The notes beneath the pieces are model-generated. The model did not search any database and was not told the DNA's origin. It worked only from the letters and a program-made list of their open reading frames with translations. From Limisalsivibrio acetivorans (GTDB taxonomy: Bacteria > Chrysiogenota > Deferribacteres > Deferribacterales > Geovibrionaceae): 64,000 nt of DNA. A program made the translations under genes and the position numbers. Each line of letters begins with the position of its first letter. Position 1 is the first letter of the stretch. The DNA is taken from the NCBI RefSeq assembly GCF_000421105.1, contig NZ_ATWF01000001.1, positions 115,987 to 179,986 on the forward strand, in the 5' to 3' direction. Below, one piece after another: positions 7,782-14,974 of this stretch.

Positions 7782-8725
7782 AGCGGGTTGTGACAGCGAA
7801 AGGGTCGGTTTAGGCTGAGTTCCGGCTTGCTTTTTGTGCATTTGTCTATCCTGTTGAAGCACCTTTCAGCGAATATGCACCTTTCCGAGTAGTCCTCAGT
7901 GTTCTTTACTATGGTTCCGGGGATGGTATACAGCTCCTTTTCTTCACTCTCAAGAGAGGGTATGCACCTTTTAAGGCTGTATGTGTAGGGGTGGCGCATC
8001 CGGTTCTCCGTAAGCTCCTTTGAGTCTATCTCCTCCATAACTTCCCCTGCGTACATTATTATGCACCTGTGGGCAACCTGCTGCATGAGGGCGATGTCGT
8101 GGGATATGAAGAGTATGGAAAGATCCCGCTCACGGTTCAGCTTAAGAAGGAGCTCCATAATCTGCTTTTGGATAGTGACATCCAGAGCTGTGGTGGGCTC
8201 ATCCGCTATGAGAAGTTCCGGTTCGCTTGCCAGAGCCATGGCTGTCATTACACGCTGATTCATTCCGCCGGAGAGCTGGTGCGGGTAGCTGTTCATACGT
8301 TCCTCGGGATACTGGATCTCGACGGTTTTCAACAGTTCCGAGGCTTTTTTGTGGGCATCGGTTTTGGATATTCCTCTGTCCGCAGTGCGTATCGCCTCCA
8401 CGAGCTGGTCTCCTATCTTTATGACAGGGTTAAGCGAGGCAGTAGGGTTCTGGAATATCATAGAGAGCTTCTTCCCCCGTATCCTGCGGAAGCTGTTCTC
8501 ACGAAAAAGGGGCTCGCCATCCAGGATAATCTCGCCCGATTCACGTTTTACGGGGTTCGATATGAGCCCCATAAGGGTCTTGGCGAAAACGGTTTTTCCT
8601 GACCCGGATTCACCGCCGATGCCTAAGATCTCACCACGCTCCATGTTGAGGCTCACATCCCTGAGGATATGAAAAAAGTTTTTCTTATTATCAAGAATGA
8701 CGTTCAGGCTATTTACACTGAGCAT
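7778..8725 (-). CDS. Peptide/nickel-type ABC transporter ATPase (OppD/DppD family), orphan
   Basis: A 315-residue cytoplasmic ATPase of the oligopeptide/dipeptide/nickel importer class. Walker A is GESGSGKT (38-45), the Q-loop is FQNPTASLNP, the signature is LSGGMNQR, Walker B is LLIADEPTTALD and the switch histidine is in FISHD. The C-terminal oligopeptide_HPY-type extension with clustered cysteines (CIFAERC, KC, RC) is present; in relatives it can bind a metal or Fe-S cluster. No binding protein, permease or second ATPase is adjacent, so the partner is unknown. The ATG lacks a Shine-Dalgarno sequence and lies 5 bases after a -10 box, suggesting a leaderless mRNA. Confidence 0.88.
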   Translation of the reverse strand: MLSVNSLNVILDNKKNFFHILRDVSLNMERGEILGIGGESGSGKTVFAKTLMGLISNPVKRESGEIILDGEPLFRENSFRRIRGKKLSMIFQNPTASLNPVIKIGDQLVEAIRTADRGISKTDAHKKASELLKTVEIQYPEERMNSYPHQLSGGMNQRVMTAMALASEPELLIADEPTTALDVTIQKQIMELLLKLNRERDLSILFISHDIALMQQVAHRCIIMYAGEVMEEIDSKELTENRMRHPYTYSLKRCIPSLESEEKELYTIPGTIVKNTEDYSERCIFAERCFNRIDKCTKSKPELSLNRPFRCHNPL

Positions 8726-8730
8726 GCCAA

Positions 8731-8759
8731 AATATATTTGAAATTAGGGAACATGTCTA
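8731..8759 (-). promoter_or_regulatory. Promoter of the orphan ABC ATPase gene
   Basis: On the minus strand a -35 box TAGACA (8759-8754), a 17-base spacer and a -10 box TATATT (8736-8731). Only five bases lie between the -10 box and the ATG at 8725, so transcription would begin at or next to the start codon. Confidence 0.5.
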
Positions 8760-8764
8760 TAAAA

Positions 8765-8770
8765 TATAAT
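8765..8770 (+). promoter_or_regulatory. Possible -10 box for dnaG-rpoD
   Basis: A perfect TATAAT at 8765-8770 in the divergent region. No good -35 box lies at the right distance (TTGAAA is 21 bases away), so this is tentative. Confidence 0.25.
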
Positions 8771-8853
8771 GTAACGGGATTGTTATTTATGACGATACTT
8801 TTTCTTACGCTTTTCTATCAAAACTCTTACAAAAAGGAGCATAATCCAGCCAT

Positions 8854-10557
8854 ATGATGATACCCCAGTCCGTTGTGGATGAAGTCCTAGACTCCGCAGA
8901 CATCCTCGATGTCGTTGGAGAGGTCGTTAAGCTAAAGAAGGCAGGGACCAGATACAAGGGGCTCTGCCCTTTCCACTCTGAGAAGACACCCTCCTTTACA
9001 GTAACCCCGGAAAAGAACCTCTTCCACTGCTTCGGCTGCGGTGCGGGGGGTAATATATTTACCTTTGTGAGCCGTTTCCACAATCTGGGCTTCCCCGATG
9101 CTGTGATGTTTCTGGCCGAGCGATACGGCATAAGCGTTACCATGAGCGAAGAGCAGGGGAAGTCGAGGGATATTGCAACACTTCATGAGGAGATACTTAC
9201 GGAAACCAAGCGCCGGCTTATCTCCCCCGAAGGGAAGGAGGCGAGGGAGTATTTGAAGAAAAGGGAGTTTTCGAGCGATCTTGCGGAGGAGTTCGGTATA
9301 GGATATTTTCCCCAGAAGATAGATCCCCAGCCATATATGAAGAAGTACGGACGTGAGATACTCTACTCCTCAGGCCTTTTTGTGGAGGGTCGCTACGGTG
9401 CGAGGATGCGGTTCTTCAACAGGCTCTCATTCCCTATCCGCAGTATAACGGGGAGGGTGGTCGGTTTCTCCGGACGCTCCCTGGACGGCTCTAATCCTAA
9501 ATATATGAACAGCCCGGAAACCGAGGCATTTAAAAAGCGTGAGCTTCTTTACAATATAGATATGGCCAAGGCTTCCATAAAGCAGAGCGAGGTGTGCATC
9601 GTTACCGAAGGGTACTTCGACGTTATGCGCCTGCAAGAAAAGGGCTTCACCAACAGCGTTGCGACAATGGGAACCTCGCTGACGAAGGAGCATGTGAACC
9701 TTTTGAAGCGCTACGCATCTGAGATAATACTTCTGTTTGACGGTGACGATGCCGGTACGAAGGCAGCCTTTAAATCCCTGGACGTGTTCCTTGAGTCAAA
9801 CTTCTTCCCTTATGTGGCTTTTTTACCCAAGGGGAGCGATCCGGACACGTATCTGTTTGAGAATGGAAAGGACGCCTTTAACAGGGTGCTTGAAAATAAG
9901 CGGGATCTGCTTATATTCACCGCTGACATGATGCGCAGGAAGGCCTCGGACTTCAACCGGAAGATGAAATACCTTGAGGCTCTGAAAGAAAAGGTCATGC
10001 GGATTCGGGATCCCTACAGAAAAGATCACTATGTTGAGCAGATCGCATCACGTTTTGAGGTTGATGCTGATATAATGAAAAAAGATGTTGATCTTTCCAT
10101 AGCAAAGACCACTTTAAGGAAGACGGAAACATCAAGAATTTCATATATATGCGAAAGAGAATTTATCGCGAGTCTTGCTCAACTCCCCGAAGATGTAGGG
10201 CACAGGCTCATAGAGGATCTGAGAGAGGATTTTTTCCACGACCCGGTTGTGAAAAAAATCTTCCAAAAAGTTGTTGAATTATTCGACAGGGGTGGTAATA
10301 TCGAGGTTCTTGTCAATGATCAGGAAATTGGAGAGGATCTAGCTTCTCTGCTTGTCCAGCAGGAGGGTGTGGAGGATCATTACCGCGCCGCCATGGAGAA
10401 CAGGGAAAGGATTATCAGGAATGCCATGCCCGAACTTCGCAAGGATTTGACTAAAAAACTCTCATCAGCGAAGAACAAAGACGAAATTATAGAGCTTTTG
10501 AAGCTACAGGATAAACTTATCCGCAATGAGATTGTGGATAGGAATACGGAGGTTTAG
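8854..10557 (+). CDS. dnaG: DNA primase
   Basis: Makes RNA primers for replication forks. The CHC2 zinc ribbon lies at the N-terminus (C38, H41, C59, C62 in CPFHSEKTPSF and FHCFGCG). The catalytic core follows, with the TOPRIM glutamate in VTEGYFDVMRL (about 250) and the acidic LLFDGDDAG (about 295). The C-terminal part would bind DnaB helicase. At 567 residues the length is normal. Two ATGs stand in tandem (8854, 8857) after AAAAGGAG. It is followed after 5 bases by rpoD, the classic macromolecular-synthesis operon order without rpsU. Confidence 0.97.
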   Translation: MMIPQSVVDEVLDSADILDVVGEVVKLKKAGTRYKGLCPFHSEKTPSFTVTPEKNLFHCFGCGAGGNIFTFVSRFHNLGFPDAVMFLAERYGISVTMSEEQGKSRDIATLHEEILTETKRRLISPEGKEAREYLKKREFSSDLAEEFGIGYFPQKIDPQPYMKKYGREILYSSGLFVEGRYGARMRFFNRLSFPIRSITGRVVGFSGRSLDGSNPKYMNSPETEAFKKRELLYNIDMAKASIKQSEVCIVTEGYFDVMRLQEKGFTNSVATMGTSLTKEHVNLLKRYASEIILLFDGDDAGTKAAFKSLDVFLESNFFPYVAFLPKGSDPDTYLFENGKDAFNRVLENKRDLLIFTADMMRRKASDFNRKMKYLEALKEKVMRIRDPYRKDHYVEQIASRFEVDADIMKKDVDLSIAKTTLRKTETSRISYICEREFIASLAQLPEDVGHRLIEDLREDFFHDPVVKKIFQKVVELFDRGGNIEVLVNDQEIGEDLASLLVQQEGVEDHYRAAMENRERIIRNAMPELRKDLTKKLSSAKNKDEIIELLKLQDKLIRNEIVDRNTEV

Positions 10558-10562
10558 GGTAG

Positions 10563-12368
10563 ATGTCGAAAAAGATTAGAATACCTGAAGTAAAGCAGGT
10601 TATAGCCCTCGGTAAAGAGAAGGGTTTTCTTACCTTTGATGAAATTAACGACATGCTGCCGGATGAACTCAGTTCAGCGGAACTTTTCGATGAAATCCTC
10701 ATGCTGCTGGCGCAGCTCAAGATCGATGTTATCGATTCCAGAACCAAAAAAGGAAACATCTTTGCCGCTGAAGATGACGAAGAGGAAGTGGAGGAGGACG
10801 AAGAGGTTCTCGCCGCCCTTAAATCCGAAGTAGAAGACTCAATGAGCACGGATGACCCTGTGCGCCTGTATCTCAAGGAGATGGGGAATATCCCGCTTCT
10901 CAACAGAGAGGAGGAGATCCTCGTTGCCAAGGAGATAGAGGAAGGGCAGGGGAAGGTTATCCGCAGTGTGCTCCTTTTTCCCGATACCGCAATGAAGATC
11001 ATGGAGATCGCCGAGGAGATCAAGGACGGTTCCATGAGGCTCAAGGACATTGTCGATGTTGACGAAGATATCGATTTTGACAGCAGTGATATCGATTTCG
11101 ACGATGCGGACGAGGATACCATCAAGCAGTATAAGGATGACAAAGAGGCCCAGATGAAGGCCCAGTTCATCTCTATACTTGAAGACATTATAGATAAGCT
11201 CAAGAAGAATATGGAGTACGCAAAGAGCATCCGTGGGGGCAAGCTGAGCCTTGACGATGTTCTTTCGGTAAACTCCAATATTCAGGACACGGTGGACGAC
11301 ATAACCGCCAAGCTCCTTGAGATCAAGGTGAACTACTCACGCATCTGTCAGATAGCCAACGATATCCGGGATAAATACTCCCGCATAGTTGACTCCGAGA
11401 GCGAGATGCGAAAGCTCCTCAAGATCGCAAAGGTTACGGACTACAGCGATGTATCAGAGGTTAGCGAAGAGCAGATACTTGAAGCTTGCGACAAAACGGG
11501 GAAATCACCCTCCGAGAAGAAGATCCTTATCAAGAAGTACCGTCAGGCGAAGAAGTCTATGCAGGGGGAGTACAGCAACCTCGGCATCGACAAGCCCGAG
11601 CTTGATATCATCTACGAAGGGCTCCTCCTCGGCGAGCGTGAGACAGAGAACGCAAAAAGCAAGCTCATAGAGGCAAACCTCCGCCTTGTTGTGAGCATCG
11701 CAAAGAAATATACCAACAGAGGCCTGCAGTTCCTTGACCTCATACAGGAAGGTAACATCGGCCTTATGAAGGCTGTGGAGAAGTTTGAGTACCGCAGGGG
11801 CTACAAGTTCTCCACCTACGCCACATGGTGGATACGTCAAGCCATCACCAGAGCCATCGCCGATCAGGCCAGAACCATACGTATCCCCGTACACATGATA
11901 GAAACCATCAACAAGATGATGAAGATAACCAGACAGCTCCAGCAGGACTACGGCAGAGAGCCTACCCCCGAGGAGATCTCCACCAAGATGGATATCCCCG
12001 TGGAGAAGATAAAGAAGGTTATGAAGATCGCCAAGGAGCCCGTTTCCCTCGAAACACCTATTGGTGAGGATGAGGACAGCAGTCTCGGTGATTTTATAGA
12101 GGATAAGAGCGCCATAAACCCCGCTGACGAGGTTATGTATCTCAAGCTTAGGGAACATACCCAGCACATCCTTGAGACACTTTCTCAGAGGGAAGCAAAC
12201 GTTCTTAAGCTCAGGTTCGGAATAGAGTGTGAATCGGATCACACCCTTGAGGAGGTGGGCAAACAGTTCAGCGTTACAAGGGAGCGTATTCGCCAGATAG
12301 AGGCGAAGGCCCTTCGCAAACTCCGCCACCCCACCAGGAGCCGGATCCTGAAAACTTTTGTGGAATAA
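10563..12368 (+). CDS. rpoD: Primary sigma factor RpoD (sigma-70)
   Basis: The housekeeping sigma subunit, 601 residues. Region 1.1 is at about 1-60, followed by an acidic linker ([11 protein letters not shown]). Region 1.2 starts at [11 protein letters not shown], then comes a non-conserved insert rich in D and E (about 160-280). Region 2 carries [36 protein letters not shown] and the -10-reading segment [14 protein letters not shown]. Region 3 precedes the region 4.2 helix-turn-helix, [30 protein letters not shown]. It is translated close behind dnaG. Confidence 0.98.
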   Translation: MSKKIRIPEVKQVIALGKEKGFLTFDEINDMLPDELSSAELFDEILMLLAQLKIDVIDSRTKKGNIFAAEDDEEEVEEDEEVLAALKSEVEDSMSTDDPVRLYLKEMGNIPLLNREEEILVAKEIEEGQGKVIRSVLLFPDTAMKIMEIAEEIKDGSMRLKDIVDVDEDIDFDSSDIDFDDADEDTIKQYKDDKEAQMKAQFISILEDIIDKLKKNMEYAKSIRGGKLSLDDVLSVNSNIQDTVDDITAKLLEIKVNYSRICQIANDIRDKYSRIVDSESEMRKLLKIAKVTDYSDVSEVSEEQILEACDKTGKSPSEKKILIKKYRQAKKSMQGEYSNLGIDKPELDIIYEGLLLGERETENAKSKLIEANLRLVVSIAKKYTNRGLQFLDLIQEGNIGLMKAVEKFEYRRGYKFSTYATWWIRQAITRAIADQARTIRIPVHMIETINKMMKITRQLQQDYGREPTPEEISTKMDIPVEKIKKVMKIAKEPVSLETPIGEDEDSSLGDFIEDKSAINPADEVMYLKLREHTQHILETLSQREANVLKLRFGIECESDHTLEEVGKQFSVTRERIRQIEAKALRKLRHPTRSRILKTFVE

Positions 12369-12381
12369 GTAATATTAATGG

Positions 12382-12410
12382 TTGACATTTTTGTCAGATT
12401 TAAGTAAAAA
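12382..12410 (+). promoter_or_regulatory. Promoter of the CAT-anticodon tRNA
   Basis: A perfect -35 box TTGACA (12382-12387), a 17-base spacer and an A-rich -10 box TAAAAA (12405-12410), starting about 10 bases before the tRNA. The -35 overlaps a small inverted repeat (TGACA-TTTT-TGTCA). Confidence 0.5.
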
Positions 12411-12426
12411 AATCTCTCGTTTCAAC

Positions 12427-12500
12427 GGGCCAATAGCTCAGTTGGCTAGAGCCTCCGGCTCATAACCGGAAGGTCCTAGGTTCGATTCCTAGTTGGCCCA
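12427..12500 (+). tRNA. tRNA with CAT anticodon (elongator Met or lysidine-modified Ile)
   Basis: A complete 74-base cloverleaf: acceptor GGGCCAA/TTGGCCC, D arm GCTC/GAGC, anticodon stem TCCGG/CCGGA with loop CTCATAA (anticodon CAT), and T arm CTAGG/CCTAG with TTCGATT. The discriminator is A and CCA is not encoded. It is not the initiator, because it has a paired 1-72 position and lacks the three GC pairs of the initiator anticodon stem. Elongator tRNA-Met is the default call, but acceptor pairs C4-G69 and C5-G68 are also found in the tRNA-Ile that TilS modifies, so Ile(AUA) remains possible. Confidence 0.93.
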
Positions 12501-12520
12501 TTTTTTTAAACTTAAAAAAT

Positions 12521-13645
12521 ATGGAAAAAAGCTACAGACATATCGCAGACTACTTTTTAAAAGAACTATCCAGCAGCCGCCGGCAGTATGAGTGGGACAA
12601 CTCCGGATACCAGATTTTTACAGACGGTGAACGGATGATCACAAAAGCCGGATTCGCTCTGGATCCAAGCGAAAGGGTCATTTCCAAAGCTATCGAAGAG
12701 GGGTGTGAGTTACTTGTTACTCATCACCCCCTTTTTTTTGGAAAGCTCAAGAGCCTCACACCCGCCACTGGAGCGGGACGTAAGGCTATCCTTGCCCTTA
12801 GAAACGGGTTGGATATTATCTCCTGCCACACCTCTATGGACGTTGCCGATTACAGCCTTAACGATTACGTATGCTCAATTCTGGGGGCTGAGGTGAAGGA
12901 TATCTTTGTTAAAGAGGGTAGGGATGACTACTGCAAATACGCTGTTTTTGTTCCCAAGGGACATGAGCAGGAGATCATCGATGCAGTGCACAGAGGAGGG
13001 GGCGGCTTTATAGGCAACTACTCCCACTGCACCTTCCGTGTGAACGGTACAGGTACCTTTCTCCCCGGCGAAGGGACAGACCCCTTCATCGGCAAGAAGG
13101 GGGAGCTTGAGCAGGCCGATGAATACCGAATGGAGACCATCGTTCCCGTATCCTCTTTGGCGAGGCTTATAAAAGAGGTTGAGAAGGCACACCCCTATGA
13201 GGAGGTTGCCTACGATGTATACAAGCTTGATATGGGTGAGGAGTGGGGCCTTGGGCGTGTTGCCGCACTTTCTAATAGCATGACCCTTGGTGAATTCATG
13301 GATATGACAGCCAAAGAGCTCGGCATAAAGGACCTGCGTCACAGCATGGCGGATACGGACATGCTGATAGATTCCTTCGCCGTTGTTACAGGGAGCGGGG
13401 CATCCATGTGGAAGGCATGCGCCGCTAAGGGGATAAAGGTGCTCCTCACAGGGGATATGAAGCACCATGATGCCCTCGATGCTGCCGAGGCGGGGGTATG
13501 TATCATAGACGCCGGACATTACGGCACAGAGCGAATTTTTATGAATTATCTTAAGGATAAGTCCGCAGAGGAACTTGGAATAGAAACGGTTTTAATAGAT
13601 GAAGAGAATCCAATAAAAACAAGAGGTGATAGATGCTTGATGTAG
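12521..13645 (+). CDS. NIF3/YqfO-family dinuclear metal-centre protein
   Basis: A 374-residue member of the NIF3 (DUF34) family, often labelled GTP cyclohydrolase I type 2, though the true role is unsettled. Metal-binding residues are visible in LLVTHHPLFF (near 68) and ISCHTSMD in the first half, and in TGDMKHHDA and DAGHYGTE near the C-terminus. The middle (about 130-235) is the CutA1-like insert of the longer YqfO form, with HPYEEVAYDVY. The start is the ATG 20 bases after the tRNA. It overlaps the next gene by 13 bases. Confidence 0.88.
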   Translation: MEKSYRHIADYFLKELSSSRRQYEWDNSGYQIFTDGERMITKAGFALDPSERVISKAIEEGCELLVTHHPLFFGKLKSLTPATGAGRKAILALRNGLDIISCHTSMDVADYSLNDYVCSILGAEVKDIFVKEGRDDYCKYAVFVPKGHEQEIIDAVHRGGGGFIGNYSHCTFRVNGTGTFLPGEGTDPFIGKKGELEQADEYRMETIVPVSSLARLIKEVEKAHPYEEVAYDVYKLDMGEEWGLGRVAALSNSMTLGEFMDMTAKELGIKDLRHSMADTDMLIDSFAVVTGSGASMWKACAAKGIKVLLTGDMKHHDALDAAEAGVCIIDAGHYGTERIFMNYLKDKSAEELGIETVLIDEENPIKTRGDRCLM

Positions 13646-14346
13646 CAGAACAGCTTATCGAACTCCAGAAGGTGGACAACCGGGTGGCAGAGCTGGAGAA
13701 AAAGGTTTCGGGAATCCCTGAATTCCTTCAGAAATCAAAGGATGAGCTGGATAAGGTAACAGAGGATTACGAAAAGCTCAAAACCAAGTACGAATCAGAA
13801 TCAAGAACATTAAACACCCTTAAAGGGCACGCCGAAGACAACAAAGCACTCCTTGAAAAAGCACAGAAGAAACTCCCCGAAGTAAAAAATCATAAAGAAT
13901 ACGAAGCCGTTCTCAAAGAGATGGATGTTCTTAAGAAAACCATCAATGAGAGTGAGTACAAGGCTTTGGAGCTCGATGAGTCGGTAACGAGTGACAAAGA
14001 GGAGCTCGATAAGCTCAAGGAGCAGAAGGAAACCCTTGAGAAGGAGTTCAAAGAAAAGCAGGCTCAGAAGAAGGAGGAGGATTCCGAGTTCTCCACAGAG
14101 CTTGAAGAGAAGCTTAAGGAGAGGGAAGACCTCGCATCCAAGGTTAAGAGAAGCGTTCTCTCAAAGTATGAGCGTGTTCGTAATGCGAGGGACAACCTGG
14201 CAATAGTGCGTACCATAGATGAAACCTGCACAGGCTGCTACATCAAGGTTCCGCCGCAGCTTTATGTTGATGTCCGGAAAGAGGAGCAGCTCCTCCAGTG
14301 CCCCCACTGCCAGCGCTTCCTGTACTATAAGGACGACGAAGAGTAG
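13633..14346 (+). CDS. Coiled-coil C4 zinc-ribbon protein
   Basis: A 237-residue protein with a long charged coiled coil (about 15-170) and a C-terminal four-cysteine zinc ribbon, CTGC about 20 residues before CPHC. This is the architecture of the family described as 'zf-RING_7/CT398-like'. Its function is not established; nucleic-acid or protein binding through the ribbon is inferred. Linkage to a NIF3 gene upstream and an RNase H-like gene downstream is common in diverse bacteria. The end abuts the next ATG directly. Confidence 0.85.
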   Translation: MLDVAEQLIELQKVDNRVAELEKKVSGIPEFLQKSKDELDKVTEDYEKLKTKYESESRTLNTLKGHAEDNKALLEKAQKKLPEVKNHKEYEAVLKEMDVLKKTINESEYKALELDESVTSDKEELDKLKEQKETLEKEFKEKQAQKKEEDSEFSTELEEKLKEREDLASKVKRSVLSKYERVRNARDNLAIVRTIDETCTGCYIKVPPQLYVDVRKEEQLLQCPHCQRFLYYKDDEE

Positions 14347-14751
14347 ATGGAGCTCCATATTTACTCTGACGGAGCCTCCCGTGGTAATCCAGGACCTGCG
14401 GGGGGCGGGTTCGTTATATACAGCGACGACGGCGTAAGCCTGCGTGAGGGGCGGGTCCCTCTAGGGCAAACCACCAACAATGTTGCCGAGTACACAGCCC
14501 TCCTTGAGGCGGCGAAGTCTGCCCTTGAGTTTAAGCCGGAGAGGCTGATCTTCTTCCTTGATTCGGAGCTTGTGGTCAAGCAGATGAAGGGGGAGTACAA
14601 GGTTAAGAAGGAGCATCTGCGGGAGATAAAGGATCAGATAACAGATACCCTCAAAGGGGTTCCGGCAGATTTCCGGCATGTTCCCAGAGCACAAAACAAG
14701 GTTGCCGATAAACTGGCAAACGAAGCTATAGATGGTAAAGGCGGAGAATAG
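14347..14751 (+). CDS. RNase HI-like protein
   Basis: A 134-residue RNase H-fold protein that would cleave RNA in RNA-DNA hybrids. Catalytic acids can be placed: D8 in YSDGASRGNPG, E48 in NNVAEYTAL, D72 in FLDSELV and D121 in NKVADKLAN. It lacks the basic handle of E. coli RNase HI and resembles the shorter, YpdQ-like class common next to the zinc-ribbon gene. It starts directly after that gene's stop and its own stop lies inside the loop of a terminator. Confidence 0.88.
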   Translation: MELHIYSDGASRGNPGPAGGGFVIYSDDGVSLREGRVPLGQTTNNVAEYTALLEAAKSALEFKPERLIFFLDSELVVKQMKGEYKVKKEHLREIKDQITDTLKGVPADFRHVPRAQNKVADKLANEAIDGKGGE

Positions 14752-14768
14752 AAACTCCGCCTTTTTTT
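14737..14768 (+). terminator. Strong Rho-independent terminator
   Basis: A perfect ten-base stem (AAAGGCGGAG at 14737-14746 with CTCCGCCTTT at 14755-14764), 8-base loop and a T run. The RNase HI-like stop codon lies in the loop, so the terminator is built into the gene end. Confidence 0.92.
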
Positions 14769-14817
14769 ATTTGAATTAAAAGTCTTTAACTTTTAAATGT
14801 TCCTGACGATTTTAATG

Positions 14818-14953
14818 ATAGCGGTGTATTACATAAAGATGGGCCGCTATGGTGAGCTGTGCCTTTTTGGGGTGTGCTCAAAGTCGTGAAATGCGCTTAA
14901 AATGCGGGTTTATATAGAGCCGCAAGGGGAATGCCATAGAAAGCCCGAAAGGG
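14818..14953 (+). ncRNA. Possible structured 5' leader (riboswitch-like), unrecognised
   Basis: The 220-base gap before the TPR lipoprotein gene holds several exact complementary segments. ATAGCGG (14818-14824) pairs with CCGCTAT (14844-14850). CTATGG (14847-14852) pairs with CCATAG (14934-14939), which would enclose GAGC/GCTC (14854-14857 with 14876-14879) and TGCGG/CCGCA (14903-14907 with 14920-14924). The first two pairings share 14847-14850 and so exclude each other. A CCCGAAAGGG tetraloop hairpin (14944-14953) stands just before the ribosome site. I match it to no known riboswitch class; chance pairing is not excluded. Confidence 0.35.
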
Positions 14954-14974
14954 ATCTTAAGGATATACAGTCTG

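Noticed and set aside
8755-8857. A short plus-strand open frame with a hydrophobic stretch ending at the dnaG start
   Set aside because: It has one hydrophobic segment, but no ribosome site, and its DNA is the A/T-rich promoter region between divergent genes.
10517-11278. A 253-codon serine-rich open frame opposite the rpoD start
   Set aside because: Low-complexity antisense shadow of the acidic region of RpoD; no ribosome site.
14752-14974. Known riboswitches or SRP/6S/tmRNA in the TPR gene leader
   Set aside because: The sequence lacks the conserved cores of cyclic di-GMP-I, TPP, cobalamin, SRP and tmRNA as I know them.
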